Origin: JAXMAO01 sp046350375
GTDB taxonomy: Bacteria; Planctomycetota; Phycisphaerae; UBA1845; UTPLA1
Direction of reading: 5' to 3'
Assembly (NCBI GenBank): GCA_046350375.1
Contig: JAXMAO010000001.1
Coordinates: 434,001-498,000, forward strand
Length of the DNA: 64,000 nucleotides
In this document: piece by piece, positions 17,402 through 26,398 of the stretch
Position numbering within the stretch: position 1 is the first letter of the stretch
Layout of the letters: the number at the start of each line of letters is the position of its first letter
Made by a program: the position numbers and the translations under genes
The notes under the pieces: generated by a model
Databases searched by the model: none
What the model was told of the DNA's origin: nothing
Seen by the model: only the letters and a program-made list of their open reading frames with translations

Positions 17402-18556
17402 CTACTTCGCCGGCTGAACCGCGAGGTTGTCGAACGAGCTGGACGCGTCGGCCTTGGTCCACAGGCCGATCATGCCCGCCGACTTGATCGTGTTGTCGGT
17501 CACGTCGAGCAGCTTCTGTTCGTCGAGCCGGCAGACGATGTGGTTGCCGACCATGGTGGCGCGAAGGGCGTACCACTTGCCGGCGGCGGCGATTGCATCG
17601 GCCGACGCGAGCTGCGTGCGCTTGCCGGCGACGACGCGGTAGACGCGAAAGTTGCTCTCAAGTGGATTGAGCCGGCAGAGGTAGTAGTTGTCGGCGTCGC
17701 GGCAGCGCCAGACCAGTCCGCCGCCCCGGTCCTCGCGGCCGCTGTCGGGTCGCAGGCGGACGCGCACGTCGACGTCCTGGTACGAAGTGCCGGTCGCCAG
17801 CGCGAGGTTGAACGTCGTGCTATCGCTGCGTGCGGCCAATCGCAGAATGTTGGTGGCAAATTTCGGCCGATCGTCGCGGACGATCTTCCACTCGCCGTGG
17901 CCGCCGGCGGCGTGGGTGTAGCCGAACTGCCAGCCGGGCGGCGGGCGATCGGCGGGTGCGTCGTCAAACGTCCAGGCCTGGCCGATGTCGGGGGCGTCCT
18001 GCGGCGGGCCGGACTGACCGGTGGCGTCGACGCGGACGCGCTTGAACGCGTTGTCGGCCAACAGCTCAACCTCGAACACCACGCCATCGGCCCCGTCGTC
18101 GGCGCGGACGCTGACGACCGGCGCGCCGGGCAGGCGGCGCTCGGCGGCTTCGATGGCGTGCGCCAGCGCGTCGCGCGACTTCAACAGCGCGGCACGGTCG
18201 CGCTGATGGGCCGCGGACTCGGCCGGGTCGATCGCCAGATCGGTGTGCTCCCAGATCGACTCACCTGCGGCGTCGACCGTGACCGAGCGAATGCCGGTGG
18301 CGGTCAAAAGGTCGACGATGTAGGCCGGGCGGCTGCCGCGGATGGTCAGCAGCAAAGCGAAGGGCGGGTCGTCGGGCGACTCGCGGACCGCGGCGGCCAG
18401 CGCCTGGCGGGCGGATATCTTCACGTGCAGCCGGGCCTGGCGGATGAGCGCGTGGGCCAGGGCGGGGAAGTCGGTCTCTTCCTGCCCGGGAGGCATTCCA
18501 TTGATAGCGGCCAATGCGCCGATGGCCAGGAGCGTGCGGGGGAATCTTCTTCGCAT
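17402..18556 (-). CDS. Secreted protein with C-terminal LamG/DUF1080-like domain
   Basis: A 384-residue protein. The start at 18556 gives a signal-like N-terminus (MRRRFPRTLLAIGALAAING). Residues about 20-130 contain an LxIRGSRPAYIVDLLTATGIRSVTVDA segment that looks like a PepSY-type small domain. Residues about 190-380 (WTFDD...WQFGYTHAAGGHGEWKIVRDD, VDVRVRLRPDSG, GGLVWRCRDADNYYLCRLNPLESNFRVYRV) match the concanavalin-like 3-keto-disaccharide hydrolase/DUF1080 group, common in planctomycetes and thought to bind or act on glycans. It is probably exported; catalysis is not proven. Confidence 0.7.
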   Translation of the reverse strand: MRRRFPRTLLAIGALAAINGMPPGQEETDFPALAHALIRQARLHVKISARQALAAAVRESPDDPPFALLLTIRGSRPAYIVDLLTATGIRSVTVDAAGESIWEHTDLAIDPAESAAHQRDRAALLKSRDALAHAIEAAERRLPGAPVVSVRADDGADGVVFEVELLADNAFKRVRVDATGQSGPPQDAPDIGQAWTFDDAPADRPPPGWQFGYTHAAGGHGEWKIVRDDRPKFATNILRLAARSDSTTFNLALATGTSYQDVDVRVRLRPDSGREDRGGGLVWRCRDADNYYLCRLNPLESNFRVYRVVAGKRTQLASADAIAAAGKWYALRATMVGNHIVCRLDEQKLLDVTDNTIKSAGMIGLWTKADASSSFDNLAVQPAK

Positions 18557-18768
18557 GCGGGCAGTATAGCTCTGACCGGCGGGCGGGACGCCAGCGCGGC
18601 GCGGGATCACGTCCCACGGCACGACCGTCGCCCGAATGACGCGGATGATTTGAAGAATCTTGTTCCAGCGGGTCGTCGTCGCCAAGCGAATCTCGCGGCT
18701 GATCCCTGGCGCCGAACTGGCATTTCAGCTCGTCGCGCCCGAGCCGGGGACGGCGTCGCTTGCGGGTC

Positions 18769-21243
18769 TCATGACTGCTCGCTGTCTGAATCGCCGTCGC
18801 CCGCGTTCCAGTCGACCGCTTCGCCGCCGTCCGCGGGCGTTGCCGCGCTCCGCGCCGCGGCGGCCGCCTCTTCCGCGTTGCGCTGCTCCTTGATCGCCTC
18901 CCACTCGTCGCCGGTGACGATCACCTCGCGGGCCTGGCTGCCCTTGTATTCGCCCACCAGACCGGCGGCGGCCATCTGGTCGATGAGCCGGCTGGCGCGC
19001 GAGTAGCCCACCTCCAGCCGGCGCTGCAGGAGGCTGACGCTGCCGCGCTGGGTTTCGACGACGATGTCGACCGCCTGGTCGAAGAGCGGGTCGCGCTCGC
19101 CGGATTCCTCCTCGCCGGCGCCGCGGAGGCGCTGCAATTCGTGGTGGAACTCGGGCGCGGCCTTGGCGCGGAGGTCGTCGATGGTGGCCTTCAGTTCATC
19201 CTCTTCGACGAAGGTGCCCTGCGAGCGGAGCAGCTTGGCGCTGCCGGGGGGGAGGAAGAGCATGTCGCCTTGGCCCATCAGCAGCTCGGCGCCGTTCTGG
19301 TCGAGGACGATGCGCGAGTCCATCCGGCTGGCGACGCGGAACGCGATGCGGCAGGGGAGGTTGCTCTTGATGAGGCCGGTGACGACGTTGGCCTGGGGGC
19401 GCTGGGTGGCGACGATGAGGTGGATGCCGACGGCGCGGCTCTTCTGGGCCAGCCGGGCGAGGTGGTGTTCGACCTCTTTGCCGCTGGTCATCATGAGGTC
19501 GGCCAGCTCGTCGATGATGATGACGATGTAGGGCAGGTGGGTGGGGATCTGGGCCTTTTCGGAATCGTCGCTGGGCTGGAAGCGGGCGTAGATCTCTTCC
19601 TTGCCGAGGCGGTTGAAGGACTCGATGTTCTTCACGCCGGCCTCGGAGAGCAGCTCGTAGCGCTCGTCCATTTTCGTGGCGGCCCAGTCGAGGATGCGTT
19701 CGGCGCGCTGCATGTCGGTGACGATCGGGCACATGAGGTGCGGCACGTCCTTGAAGACCGAGAGCTCGACCATCTTGGGGTCGATGAGGATGAGCTTGAC
19801 GTGGTCGGGGCGCTGGGTGAGCAGGAAGCTCATGATGAGCGTGTTGATGCAGACGCTCTTGCCGCTGCCGGTGGTGCCGGCGATCAGCAGGTGCGGCATG
19901 CCGGCGATGTCGGCGATGAGCGGGTTGCCGCTGGCGTCTTTGCCGAGGAAGACAGGCAGGACGGCCTTGGTGGCCTTGGGTCCGGCGAGCATGATGAGCT
20001 CCTTCAGCCGGACCTTCTCCTTGTCGAGGTTGGGCACCTCGATGCCGATGGTGTTCTTGCCGGGCAGGGTCGGGACGACGCGGACCACGGGGGCGCGGAG
20101 GGCCCGCGCGATGTCATTCGACAGCGCCGAAATCTGCCCGACCTTGACGCCCGGGGCCAGCTCGACCTCGAACAGGGTGATGACCGGGCCGGTGTCGATC
20201 TCGACCACACGTCCCTCGATGCGGAATTCGTTGAGCGCGCGTTCCAGCGTCTTGCCCAGCTCGCGGACCATGGTCTCGTGGGCGGCGGTGCGCGAGTAGT
20301 CCGGGTCGCGCAGCAGCGAGAGCGGCGGGAGGACGTAGTCGCCCAGCTCTTTCGGCCACGGACTGGCGCTGGCCTTCTTGGCCGGCGCGGCGATGTTGCG
20401 AACGATGACCTCGATCGGCGGGCGCGGCGCGGCGGGCGGTTCGGCGACTGCGGCGGGCGCCCCGCCGGCGCGCGGGTCGGTGGCGCCGCGCCTGGGCTCG
20501 GCCGTCTCGCCGGGCGCGGGGCGCCCCAGCGTGCCGGCGACCAGCGTTCGCGCCAGGCCGCGCGGCGGCGTGGCGGGAATGGCGGCCCGCAGTTTCTGGC
20601 GCGCGGCGGGTTCGCCGTCGTCGGCAAGGTGCGGCGCCGCGACCGGCGCCAGCGCCAGCCGGCGGACCGGCGCCATCAGCAGCGCCGCGACGCCGCGGAT
20701 CTGCTGGCGCAGCCAGCCGCAGGCGATTGGCGCGCGGAGGACGAGGTCGTCGGCGGCCAGCAGCAGCCCGACGATGAACGAGAAGAACAGGATTACGGCG
20801 GTCCACAATGCCGAGAATCGCCCCAGCAGCGCCAGCACCGCCACCCCCAGCACGCCGCCGTTGCCGATCGGCAGTCCGCCGCTGGGCTGCGGCGCAATGA
20901 GCGCCACCGTCGCCGAGGTGACGGCGACGAGGAGCGTCATGCCGATGAGTCGCAGCGGCAGGTCCGATATCGCGTCGCGGGTCAGCCGGGCGATGGCGGC
21001 GACCGTGACGAACAGCAGCATGGGGTAGGAGCCGTCGCCGAGGTAGTGAATCAGCACGTAGGCGAGGAACGAGCCGAATCGGCCGCAGGCGTTCTGCGTG
21101 GGCACGTTCACCGGCCAGGCGGCCGGGCTGGGCCAGTCGTACGGGTCGAAGGTGAGCAGCGCGATCCAGGCCACGGCGCACAGCGCCAGGCTTGCCAGCA
21201 ATCCCACGCTCCGCACCGCCCGCACGCGACTGGCCGCCGACAT
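18769..21243 (-). CDS. ftsK: DNA translocase FtsK/SpoIIIE
   Basis: An 824-residue cell-division DNA pump. ATG 21243 follows GGAGG. Four to five membrane helices fill residues 1-200, then a Pro/Ala-rich linker and the motor domain: LERALNEFRIEGRVVEIDTGP, Walker A GTTGSGKS near 500 and Walker B LILIDPKMVELSVF. The C-terminal winged-helix gamma domain (SVSLLQRRLEVGYSRASRLIDQMAAAGLVG) binds KOPS-type sites and activates XerCD. An acidic tail ends the protein. It lies just downstream of scpB on the same strand, grouping two chromosome-segregation functions. Confidence 0.95.
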   Translation of the reverse strand: MSAASRVRAVRSVGLLASLALCAVAWIALLTFDPYDWPSPAAWPVNVPTQNACGRFGSFLAYVLIHYLGDGSYPMLLFVTVAAIARLTRDAISDLPLRLIGMTLLVAVTSATVALIAPQPSGGLPIGNGGVLGVAVLALLGRFSALWTAVILFFSFIVGLLLAADDLVLRAPIACGWLRQQIRGVAALLMAPVRRLALAPVAAPHLADDGEPAARQKLRAAIPATPPRGLARTLVAGTLGRPAPGETAEPRRGATDPRAGGAPAAVAEPPAAPRPPIEVIVRNIAAPAKKASASPWPKELGDYVLPPLSLLRDPDYSRTAAHETMVRELGKTLERALNEFRIEGRVVEIDTGPVITLFEVELAPGVKVGQISALSNDIARALRAPVVRVVPTLPGKNTIGIEVPNLDKEKVRLKELIMLAGPKATKAVLPVFLGKDASGNPLIADIAGMPHLLIAGTTGSGKSVCINTLIMSFLLTQRPDHVKLILIDPKMVELSVFKDVPHLMCPIVTDMQRAERILDWAATKMDERYELLSEAGVKNIESFNRLGKEEIYARFQPSDDSEKAQIPTHLPYIVIIIDELADLMMTSGKEVEHHLARLAQKSRAVGIHLIVATQRPQANVVTGLIKSNLPCRIAFRVASRMDSRIVLDQNGAELLMGQGDMLFLPPGSAKLLRSQGTFVEEDELKATIDDLRAKAAPEFHHELQRLRGAGEEESGERDPLFDQAVDIVVETQRGSVSLLQRRLEVGYSRASRLIDQMAAAGLVGEYKGSQAREVIVTGDEWEAIKEQRNAEEAAAAARSAATPADGGEAVDWNAGDGDSDSEQS

Positions 21244-21427
21244 GCAACCTCCGTGTTTATCGCACCCGCAGGAATCGCGCCCCCGCGCCGATTCGCGCGA
21301 CCTCGCAGCAGACCGAAGACCTCGTGGAGAATATCGACGTGGCGCGGCGCGGCGCTGGAAGCAATCACCGGCGGGCGCGGGCAAACATCCGCGGCGCGAC
21401 GGTTCGGCTGCTTGACCGGATGCGGAA

Positions 21428-22210
21428 TCAGGCCGGGCGCGGCTCGTCTTCGCCGTCGCGCGCGGCGGGCGGAGTGTCGGAGTCGCGCGGCACGTCGGCG
21501 TCGGGCGTGGTGTCGATGACGACCGACTCGGGCGACGGCTCGTCGGCGGCGGAGGGCGGGGTGGTGACGGGCACGACGGCGGCGTCGCCGGCGCCCTTCA
21601 TGCCGTCGCGCAGCGACTCGACCTTCGGCAGCTCGGCGATCGAGGCGAGGCCGAAGACTTCGAGGAAGCGCTTGGTGGTGCCGTAGAGCAGCGGTCGCCC
21701 GAGGTCTTCGGCGCGGCCGGCGATGGTGACCAGGCCGAGTTCGCGCAGGCGGTTGATGACGTCGCCGCAGGCGACGCCGCGGACGGCCTCGATGTCGGCG
21801 CGGGCGACGGGCTGCTTGTAGGCGATGACGGCAAGTGTTTCGAGGGCGGCGGGCGTAAGGCGGGTGTCCTGCCGCGCGCGGAGCAGCTTGGCGAGCCAGG
21901 CGTTGAAGACCGGGCGGGTGAGCATCTGGAAGCCGTTGGCGATTTCCTCGATGCGGAAGCTGCTGCCGGTCTGTTCGTAGGCGGCGTTGAGATCGGCGAT
22001 GTGGCGGCGGACGTCGCGGGCGTCGCCGACGCCGAGGACCTGGGCGATCTTCGCGGCGGGCAGCGGCGAGTCGCTGGCGAAGAGCAGCGCTCGATGATCT
22101 GGCGCGGGGTGACAGGCTCGGCGGCTGCCGGGCGGCTCGCGTGTGGCGTGCAACTCGGGCGCGGGCTGATCCTCGGGCATCGGGTCCGCGATCGCTAAGG
22201 CACCATCCAT
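21428..22210 (-). CDS. scpB: Condensin-associated protein ScpB (possible frameshift near N-terminus)
   Basis: A 260-residue protein that, with SMC and ScpA, organises the chromosome. Two winged-helix domains are visible: ALLFASDSPLPAAKIAQVLG through GFQMLTRPVFNAWL, and RLTPAALETLAVIAYKQPVARADIEAVRGVACGDVINRLRELGLVTIAGRAEDLGRPLLYGTTKRFLEVFGL. A Pro/Asp-rich tail of about 60 residues follows. The family normally begins helix 1 with IIEALLFAS; here a neighbouring frame encodes PRQIIE directly before ALLFAS, so a base seems to be missing near 22096. The start at 22210 has AGGAG upstream. It overlaps no neighbour and precedes ftsK. Confidence 0.88.
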   Translation of the reverse strand: MDGALAIADPMPEDQPAPELHATREPPGSRRACHPAPDHRALLFASDSPLPAAKIAQVLGVGDARDVRRHIADLNAAYEQTGSSFRIEEIANGFQMLTRPVFNAWLAKLLRARQDTRLTPAALETLAVIAYKQPVARADIEAVRGVACGDVINRLRELGLVTIAGRAEDLGRPLLYGTTKRFLEVFGLASIAELPKVESLRDGMKGAGDAAVVPVTTPPSAADEPSPESVVIDTTPDADVPRDSDTPPAARDGEDEPRPA

Positions 22211-22405
22211 GGCGATTGAACTCCTGGGTCGACAAGAGCCTACCCGCTTGGCGGCCGGGGCTCAATCCACCGGCGGCGGGTGGTCGATAATTCTGCCGGG
22301 TGCCGGGTGGCGGCACGACGGCGGCTTTTTGACGTGGCGGTGCGGCGGCGAATATCCTCCCGCCGCGGCCGACGGATCGGCTGGTCGGGGCGCGGGGCCG
22401 AGAGC

Positions 22406-23248
22406 GTGCAGTTCGACGATCGTGGCATTGGTGTGTTTGACTCGGGCATCGGCGGGCTGACCGTGGTGCGCGAGCTGCGGCGGAAGATTCCGTCGGAGTC
22501 GATCGTCTATTTCGGCGATACGGCGCGCGTGCCGTATGGCATCAAGAGCCCGCAGGCGGTCACGGCCTTTTCGCGGCAGATCTGCGACTTCCTGCTGCGG
22601 TTCAACCCCAAGCTGATCGTGGTCGCCTGCAACACCGCCAGCGCCGCGGCGCTGCCGGCGCTGCTGGGGCGCTACGAGCTGCCGCTGCTGGGTGTGGTCG
22701 AGCCGGGCGCGGCGGCGGCGGTTCGCGCGGCCGACGGTCGGCCGATCGCGGTCATCGCCACCGAGGCGACGGTGAACTCGGACGCCTACCGGGCGGAGAT
22801 TGTCCGCCGGGCGGCGGGGGCGACGGTGCATCAGAAGGCCTGTCCGCTGTTCGTGCCGGCGGTCGAGGAGGGGCGCGACGCCGACAATCCGATCGTGGCG
22901 CAACTGGCCGAGGAATATCTGGGTCCGCTGCGCTGCCTGGGGCTGGGGGCGGTGGTGCTGGGGTGCACGCACTATCCGCTCATCAAGCCGGCCATTCGCC
23001 GGGCGCTGGGCGGCGACGTGACGCTGGTTGACTCGGCCGAGCAGACGGCCGCCGAGGTGGCCGCCGAGCTGGCGCGGCGCGGCGCCTTGTCCGGGCGTCC
23101 GGCGCCGGGCAAACTGAGCTGCTATGTCAGCGACAATCCGCAGCGATTCCGCGAAGTCGGCCAGCGATTCCTCGGTCACCCGATCGTCGACGTCACCTGG
23201 GTCAGCCTCGACGAGCTGGTCGGCGCGGCTTCGTCGGTTCCAAGCTGA
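22406..23248 (+). CDS. murI: Glutamate racemase
   Basis: A 280-residue enzyme making D-glutamate for peptidoglycan. The GTG at 22406 places the family opening IGVFDSGIGGLTVVREL close to the N-terminus. Both catalytic cysteines are present, in VACNTASAAALP and GCTHYPLI, as is YFGDTARVPYG. Length is typical. The presence of murI supports a peptidoglycan cell wall in this organism. It diverges from scpB and is followed within 15 bases by a lipoprotein gene. Confidence 0.95.
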   Translation: MQFDDRGIGVFDSGIGGLTVVRELRRKIPSESIVYFGDTARVPYGIKSPQAVTAFSRQICDFLLRFNPKLIVVACNTASAAALPALLGRYELPLLGVVEPGAAAAVRAADGRPIAVIATEATVNSDAYRAEIVRRAAGATVHQKACPLFVPAVEEGRDADNPIVAQLAEEYLGPLRCLGLGAVVLGCTHYPLIKPAIRRALGGDVTLVDSAEQTAAEVAAELARRGALSGRPAPGKLSCYVSDNPQRFREVGQRFLGHPIVDVTWVSLDELVGAASSVPS

Positions 23249-23261
23249 ATCCCCTCGGGCG

Positions 23262-24016
23262 ATGATGCGACTCGGCCGGGTCGGCGCGCTGCTGCTCGCA
23301 CTCCCATTCCTGCCCGCGATTGCCTGCGACAACGTCTCGGCCCGCCAGCGGTGGGACGAGTCGCGCCGCACGCCGCGCCAGTGGCTCGAGCTGGCGGCAG
23401 GTCGAAGCAGGCCGACGAGCGCCGCCGCGCGGTCGAGGCGATCGGCGACAGCCGCGCGGCGCGCGAGCCGTGGGCGGCGTCGGCCTTCGACACCATTGCG
23501 CGGACCGACGACGACGAGCTCGTGCGAGCGGCGGCGGTGCGCGGCCGGGGGTTGTCGGCCGGGCCGGAGACAGTCGAGCGGCTGCTGCCGCTGCTGTCGC
23601 CCGCGGCGTCGAAGGAGTGCAAGCCGGCGCCCGCGCGCGTCCGCTGGGAGACGGCGCGGGTGCTGCGCGACCTATGCACCGCGCACGAGCTGCCGGATCC
23701 GCCACGCAGCGCCGCAGCCGAGGCGCTGCTGGCGCGGCTGGCCGGCGATGCGGATCGGAACGTGCGGATCACGGCGGCCGAGGCGCTGGGTCATCTGCCG
23801 GATCGGCGCGTTCCGGCGGCGCTGGTGGCCGTGCTGTCGGAGCGCGACTTCGCGCTGGAGAGCGCCGCGGCGCGATCGCTGCGCGAGCTGACGGGGCAGT
23901 CGATCGACTGCGACGCGGCGGCATGGCAGGAGTGGCTCGCCAAGACGCCGGACCCGTTCGCCGAGCGCGGCCGGCGAGCGGAAGGCCGCCCCTGGTGGCA
24001 GTGGTGGCGGCGCTGA
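23262..24016 (+). CDS. HEAT-repeat lipoprotein (apparent frameshift)
   Basis: The frame opens at ATG 23262 with a signal peptide and lipobox LPAIAC, then breaks near 23400 after QWLELAAG; the next frame carries on as SKQADERRRAVEAIGDSRAA to the stop at 24016. A single missing base explains it. The mature part is about 225 residues of helical repeats (AAAEALLARLAGDADRNVRITAAEALGHLPDRRVPAALVAVL and others) of the HEAT/PBS-lyase kind, typical protein-binding scaffolds. It is probably an outer- or inner-membrane-tethered scaffold protein; partners are unknown. It lies 14 bases after murI. Confidence 0.7.
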
Positions 24017-24083
24017 CGGGCGACTTCGGTGGGCGGCGCCGCCTCGCGTCCGCGATCGCGATCCAATACTGCGGCGGCGCGGG

Positions 24084-24710
24084 CTACTTCCGCCGGCGCG
24101 GCGAGTGGCAGGTCGCCTCGATGCCGCGCACTTCGAAGTATTTCTGGTGATAGGACTCGGCCGGCGTGAACTCGCCCGCGGCGACCACCTGGGTCACGAT
24201 CGGGCGATCAAACTCGTGACTCTTGGCCAGTCGATCGATGGCGGCGCGGGCGGCCTGCTCCTGCGCCACCGAGTGATAGAAGATGGCGGAGCGGTATTGC
24301 GTGCCGTGGTCGGGCCCCTGGCGGTTGAGCGTGGTCGGGTCATGCAGGTAGAAGAACTCGTCGACCAGCTTCTCGTAGCTGACCTTCTTCGGATCGAACT
24401 CGATGCGGATCGCCTCGGCATGGCCGGTGCGGTCGGTGCAGACGGCGTCGTAGGTGGGGTGTTTCGTCTGTCCGCCGGTGTAGCCGACGGTAGTCTGCAC
24501 GACGCCGGGGATCTTGTCGAAGTAGGCCTGCACGCCCCAGAAACATCCGGCGGCGAAGGTGGCGGTCTCGGTCATGGCGGGCTTCTCCTGGGCGGCGGCG
24601 CGCGTCGTGGCGGCCGGTGAGCCGGCGGGCGCGTCGGCGACACAGCCGCCCGCGGTCAGCAGCGCCAGCAAACCCGCGCACGCCCACGCCTGCAATCGCA
24701 ATGCGTTCAC
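24084..24710 (-). CDS. msrA: Peptide-methionine (S)-S-oxide reductase, lipoprotein form
   Basis: A 208-residue repair enzyme that reduces the S form of methionine sulfoxide. The GTG start at 24710 follows GGAG. It has a signal peptide with lipobox TAGGC, so it acts outside the cytoplasm. The catalytic motif GCFWG follows at about residue 55-59, then GYTGGQTKHPTYDAVCTDRTGHAEAIRIEFDP and the DPTTLNRQGPDHGTQYRSAIF segment. There is no MsrB domain. A perfect 13-bp hairpin lies in its leader about 60 bases upstream. Confidence 0.93.
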   Translation of the reverse strand: MNALRLQAWACAGLLALLTAGGCVADAPAGSPAATTRAAAQEKPAMTETATFAAGCFWGVQAYFDKIPGVVQTTVGYTGGQTKHPTYDAVCTDRTGHAEAIRIEFDPKKVSYEKLVDEFFYLHDPTTLNRQGPDHGTQYRSAIFYHSVAQEQAARAAIDRLAKSHEFDRPIVTQVVAAGEFTPAESYHQKYFEVRGIEATCHSPRRRK

Positions 24711-24771
24711 AGTGTTCTCCTCGAACGGCCGAGCGGCCGAATCGGCCCGATCGGCGTTCAGGAGAATAGAA

Positions 24772-24805
24772 CCGCTCGATCGGAGAGTCTATTCCGATCG
24801 AGCGG
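24772..24805 (-). terminator. 13-bp perfect hairpin between Cys-rich gene and msrA
   Basis: CCGCTCGATCGGA at 24772-24784 pairs fully with 24793-24805 around an 8-base loop. On the minus strand it is followed by TTCTATTCTC, only weakly T-rich. It lies 90 bases after the Cys-rich gene and 62 bases before msrA, so it could end one transcript or act as a leader structure for the other. Confidence 0.5.
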
Positions 24806-24894
24806 CAATGAGGCATGTAAAGGCTGAATCGGCTGTTATTTCCGACCCGAGCCGCGCGTGGCTGCGCGGCGCGACGGTTGGGGCGCGCAGGTCG

Positions 24895-25563
24895 TCAGCG
24901 CGGCCGTCGCCGGCGGATGCGCGTGATGGCCAGCGCCATGAGCGTGGCCGCGCCGGAGATGACGATGTTTACGCCGCAGGGCGCGCCGCCGTGGCCGCCA
25001 CCCGGTCCGCCACCGGGGCCACCGGGCCCGCCACCATGACCATCGCCAGGTCCGCCGGGATGACAGGGATGAATCGAGTTATCCAGGATGCAGCCGTCGC
25101 CTTCCTGACAGGTGCTGGCGCAATCTGGGTCGAGCGTGCCGGCGACGAAGACGCGATCATCGACCTGGAAGTCGCCCTGGTTTTCAAGGCTGTAGCGCTG
25201 CCCGTCGTGGGTTTCAAACAGGACGCACTCGGTTCCCTGCACCAGCTTGCCGCAGGCGCGAAAGCGCGTGTCGGCGCACGCCTCGATCGTGTTTTGCTGG
25301 ATGCAGCCGGCACCCTGCATGCAAGTCGAGACGCAGCTCTCATCGAGCGTGCCGACGACGTGGACGCGATCGCCGACGTCGAAGTCGCCGTGCGTTTCCA
25401 GCACGTAGGCCGGCCCGGCGTCGCTGCGAAACAGCACGCACTCGGCGCCGTGGATGAGCGTGCCGCAACTGTCGAAGGCGGGGTTGTCCTGGGCCAGCGC
25501 GGCGGAGCCGACCAGGCCGATCGCGAGCGTCGCACCAAGCGTCCATCGAATTCGCATCATCAT
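24895..25563 (-). CDS. Secreted Cys-rich tandem-domain protein with C-terminal anchor
   Basis: A 222-residue protein; ATG 25563 follows AAAGGAA. After a signal peptide ending in AALA come two similar domains of about 66 residues. Each reads C-G-x-L-x-x-G-x-ECVLF ... YxLExxGDFxVxDRVxVxGTLDxxCxSTC-x5-GCI, with matching cysteines, so an internal duplication is clear. A Gly/His-rich linker (residues about 165-193) leads to PCGVNIVISGAATLMALAI and an Arg cluster, that is, a Cys-Gly pair, one membrane helix and a basic end. That layout recalls C-terminal sorting signals such as MYXO-CTERM. The domain family is not one I can name. Confidence 0.75.
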   Translation of the reverse strand: MMMRIRWTLGATLAIGLVGSAALAQDNPAFDSCGTLIHGAECVLFRSDAGPAYVLETHGDFDVGDRVHVVGTLDESCVSTCMQGAGCIQQNTIEACADTRFRACGKLVQGTECVLFETHDGQRYSLENQGDFQVDDRVFVAGTLDPDCASTCQEGDGCILDNSIHPCHPGGPGDGHGGGPGGPGGGPGGGHGGAPCGVNIVISGAATLMALAITRIRRRRPR

Positions 25564-25930
25564 CCCATTCCTTTCGCTGCGAAGGCGGGGCCAGGCGATG
25601 CGCGTTCCGGCCGGCCCAGGGGCGCGGACCGCGGCGAGGCGGGACGAACATTCGAGCGAGGGAACCCGGCCGATTCGCGCTGTCGGCGCGGTCGGCCCGT
25701 GCACACGCGAGGTCTGCCAATTGTAGCGCGGCCGGCCATTCATGGCCAGACCGATGCGTGGCAGCGCAGGCAGAACGCTGCACCTTGGAAGAGATTGCAC
25801 GATCGAAGCGGAATTCGGTGCGTCCGCGAACATCTGCGGCGAGGCGGCGGCGCCGGGACGCGGCCGATCTGACTGGCGGGAATTGCCGGATTGATTCGAA
25901 CGGCGGTGCAGATCGCCGCGACCGGAAACG
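25564..25930. other. Intergenic region, no gene seen
   Basis: About 365 bases between the ferredoxin stop and the Cys-rich protein start. It contains only a short inverted GGCC-rich motif near 25730-25750. No coding frame with a start signal or recognisable product was found. Confidence 0.4.
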
Positions 25931-26284
25931 CTACGCCCCCGTCGGTTCCGGGACGTCCCAGCCTTTGCCCTTTTCCTCGGCCTGGATCTGCTCGAGCGAC
26001 TTGGCGCCGGCCATGGCGTCCTTCTTGGTGGTGATGTTGGCCCCCTTGCCGAACAGCTCCTTGTTCTTGGCGATCCACTCGCGGTAAGGCTCGGGCGTCT
26101 CATCCTCGGTGTAGATGGCGTGAATCGGACACTCCGGAATGCACAGCCCGCAGTCGATGCAGGTGTCCGGATCGATCACGAGCATGGCCGGATTGTCGAT
26201 CTCGTAGAAGCAATCCACCGGGCAGACGGCGCAGCAATCGGTGTAGCGACAGGCGACGCAGCGACCCGTGACGATGTGAGCCAT
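25931..26284 (-). CDS. fdxA: 7Fe ferredoxin (FdxA-like)
   Basis: A 117-residue electron carrier; ATG 26284 follows GGAGAG. The N-terminal half holds the cysteines for a [3Fe-4S] and a [4Fe-4S] cluster: CVACRYTDCCAVCPVDCF and CIDCGLCIPECPIHAIY. The C-terminal half (EPYREWIAKNKELF and on) is the usual extension of Azotobacter-type FdxA. It stands alone between unrelated genes. The redox partner is not evident. Confidence 0.9.
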   Translation of the reverse strand: MAHIVTGRCVACRYTDCCAVCPVDCFYEIDNPAMLVIDPDTCIDCGLCIPECPIHAIYTEDETPEPYREWIAKNKELFGKGANITTKKDAMAGAKSLEQIQAEEKGKGWDVPEPTGA

Positions 26285-26398
26285 GACACAGCTCTCCGAC
26301 AATCGCCGCGGCGCCGGCGGCACTTCCGCGTCCGCGCCCGCGGCCGCCGCGTACTATAGCGTCTCGGCCCGCTGCCACAACCGCGGCGCGGCCGCGGC

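Noticed and set aside
19141..21519. A 792-codon open frame antisense to ftsK
   Set aside because: Pure shadow of the FtsK codons; no start signal or recognisable sequence.
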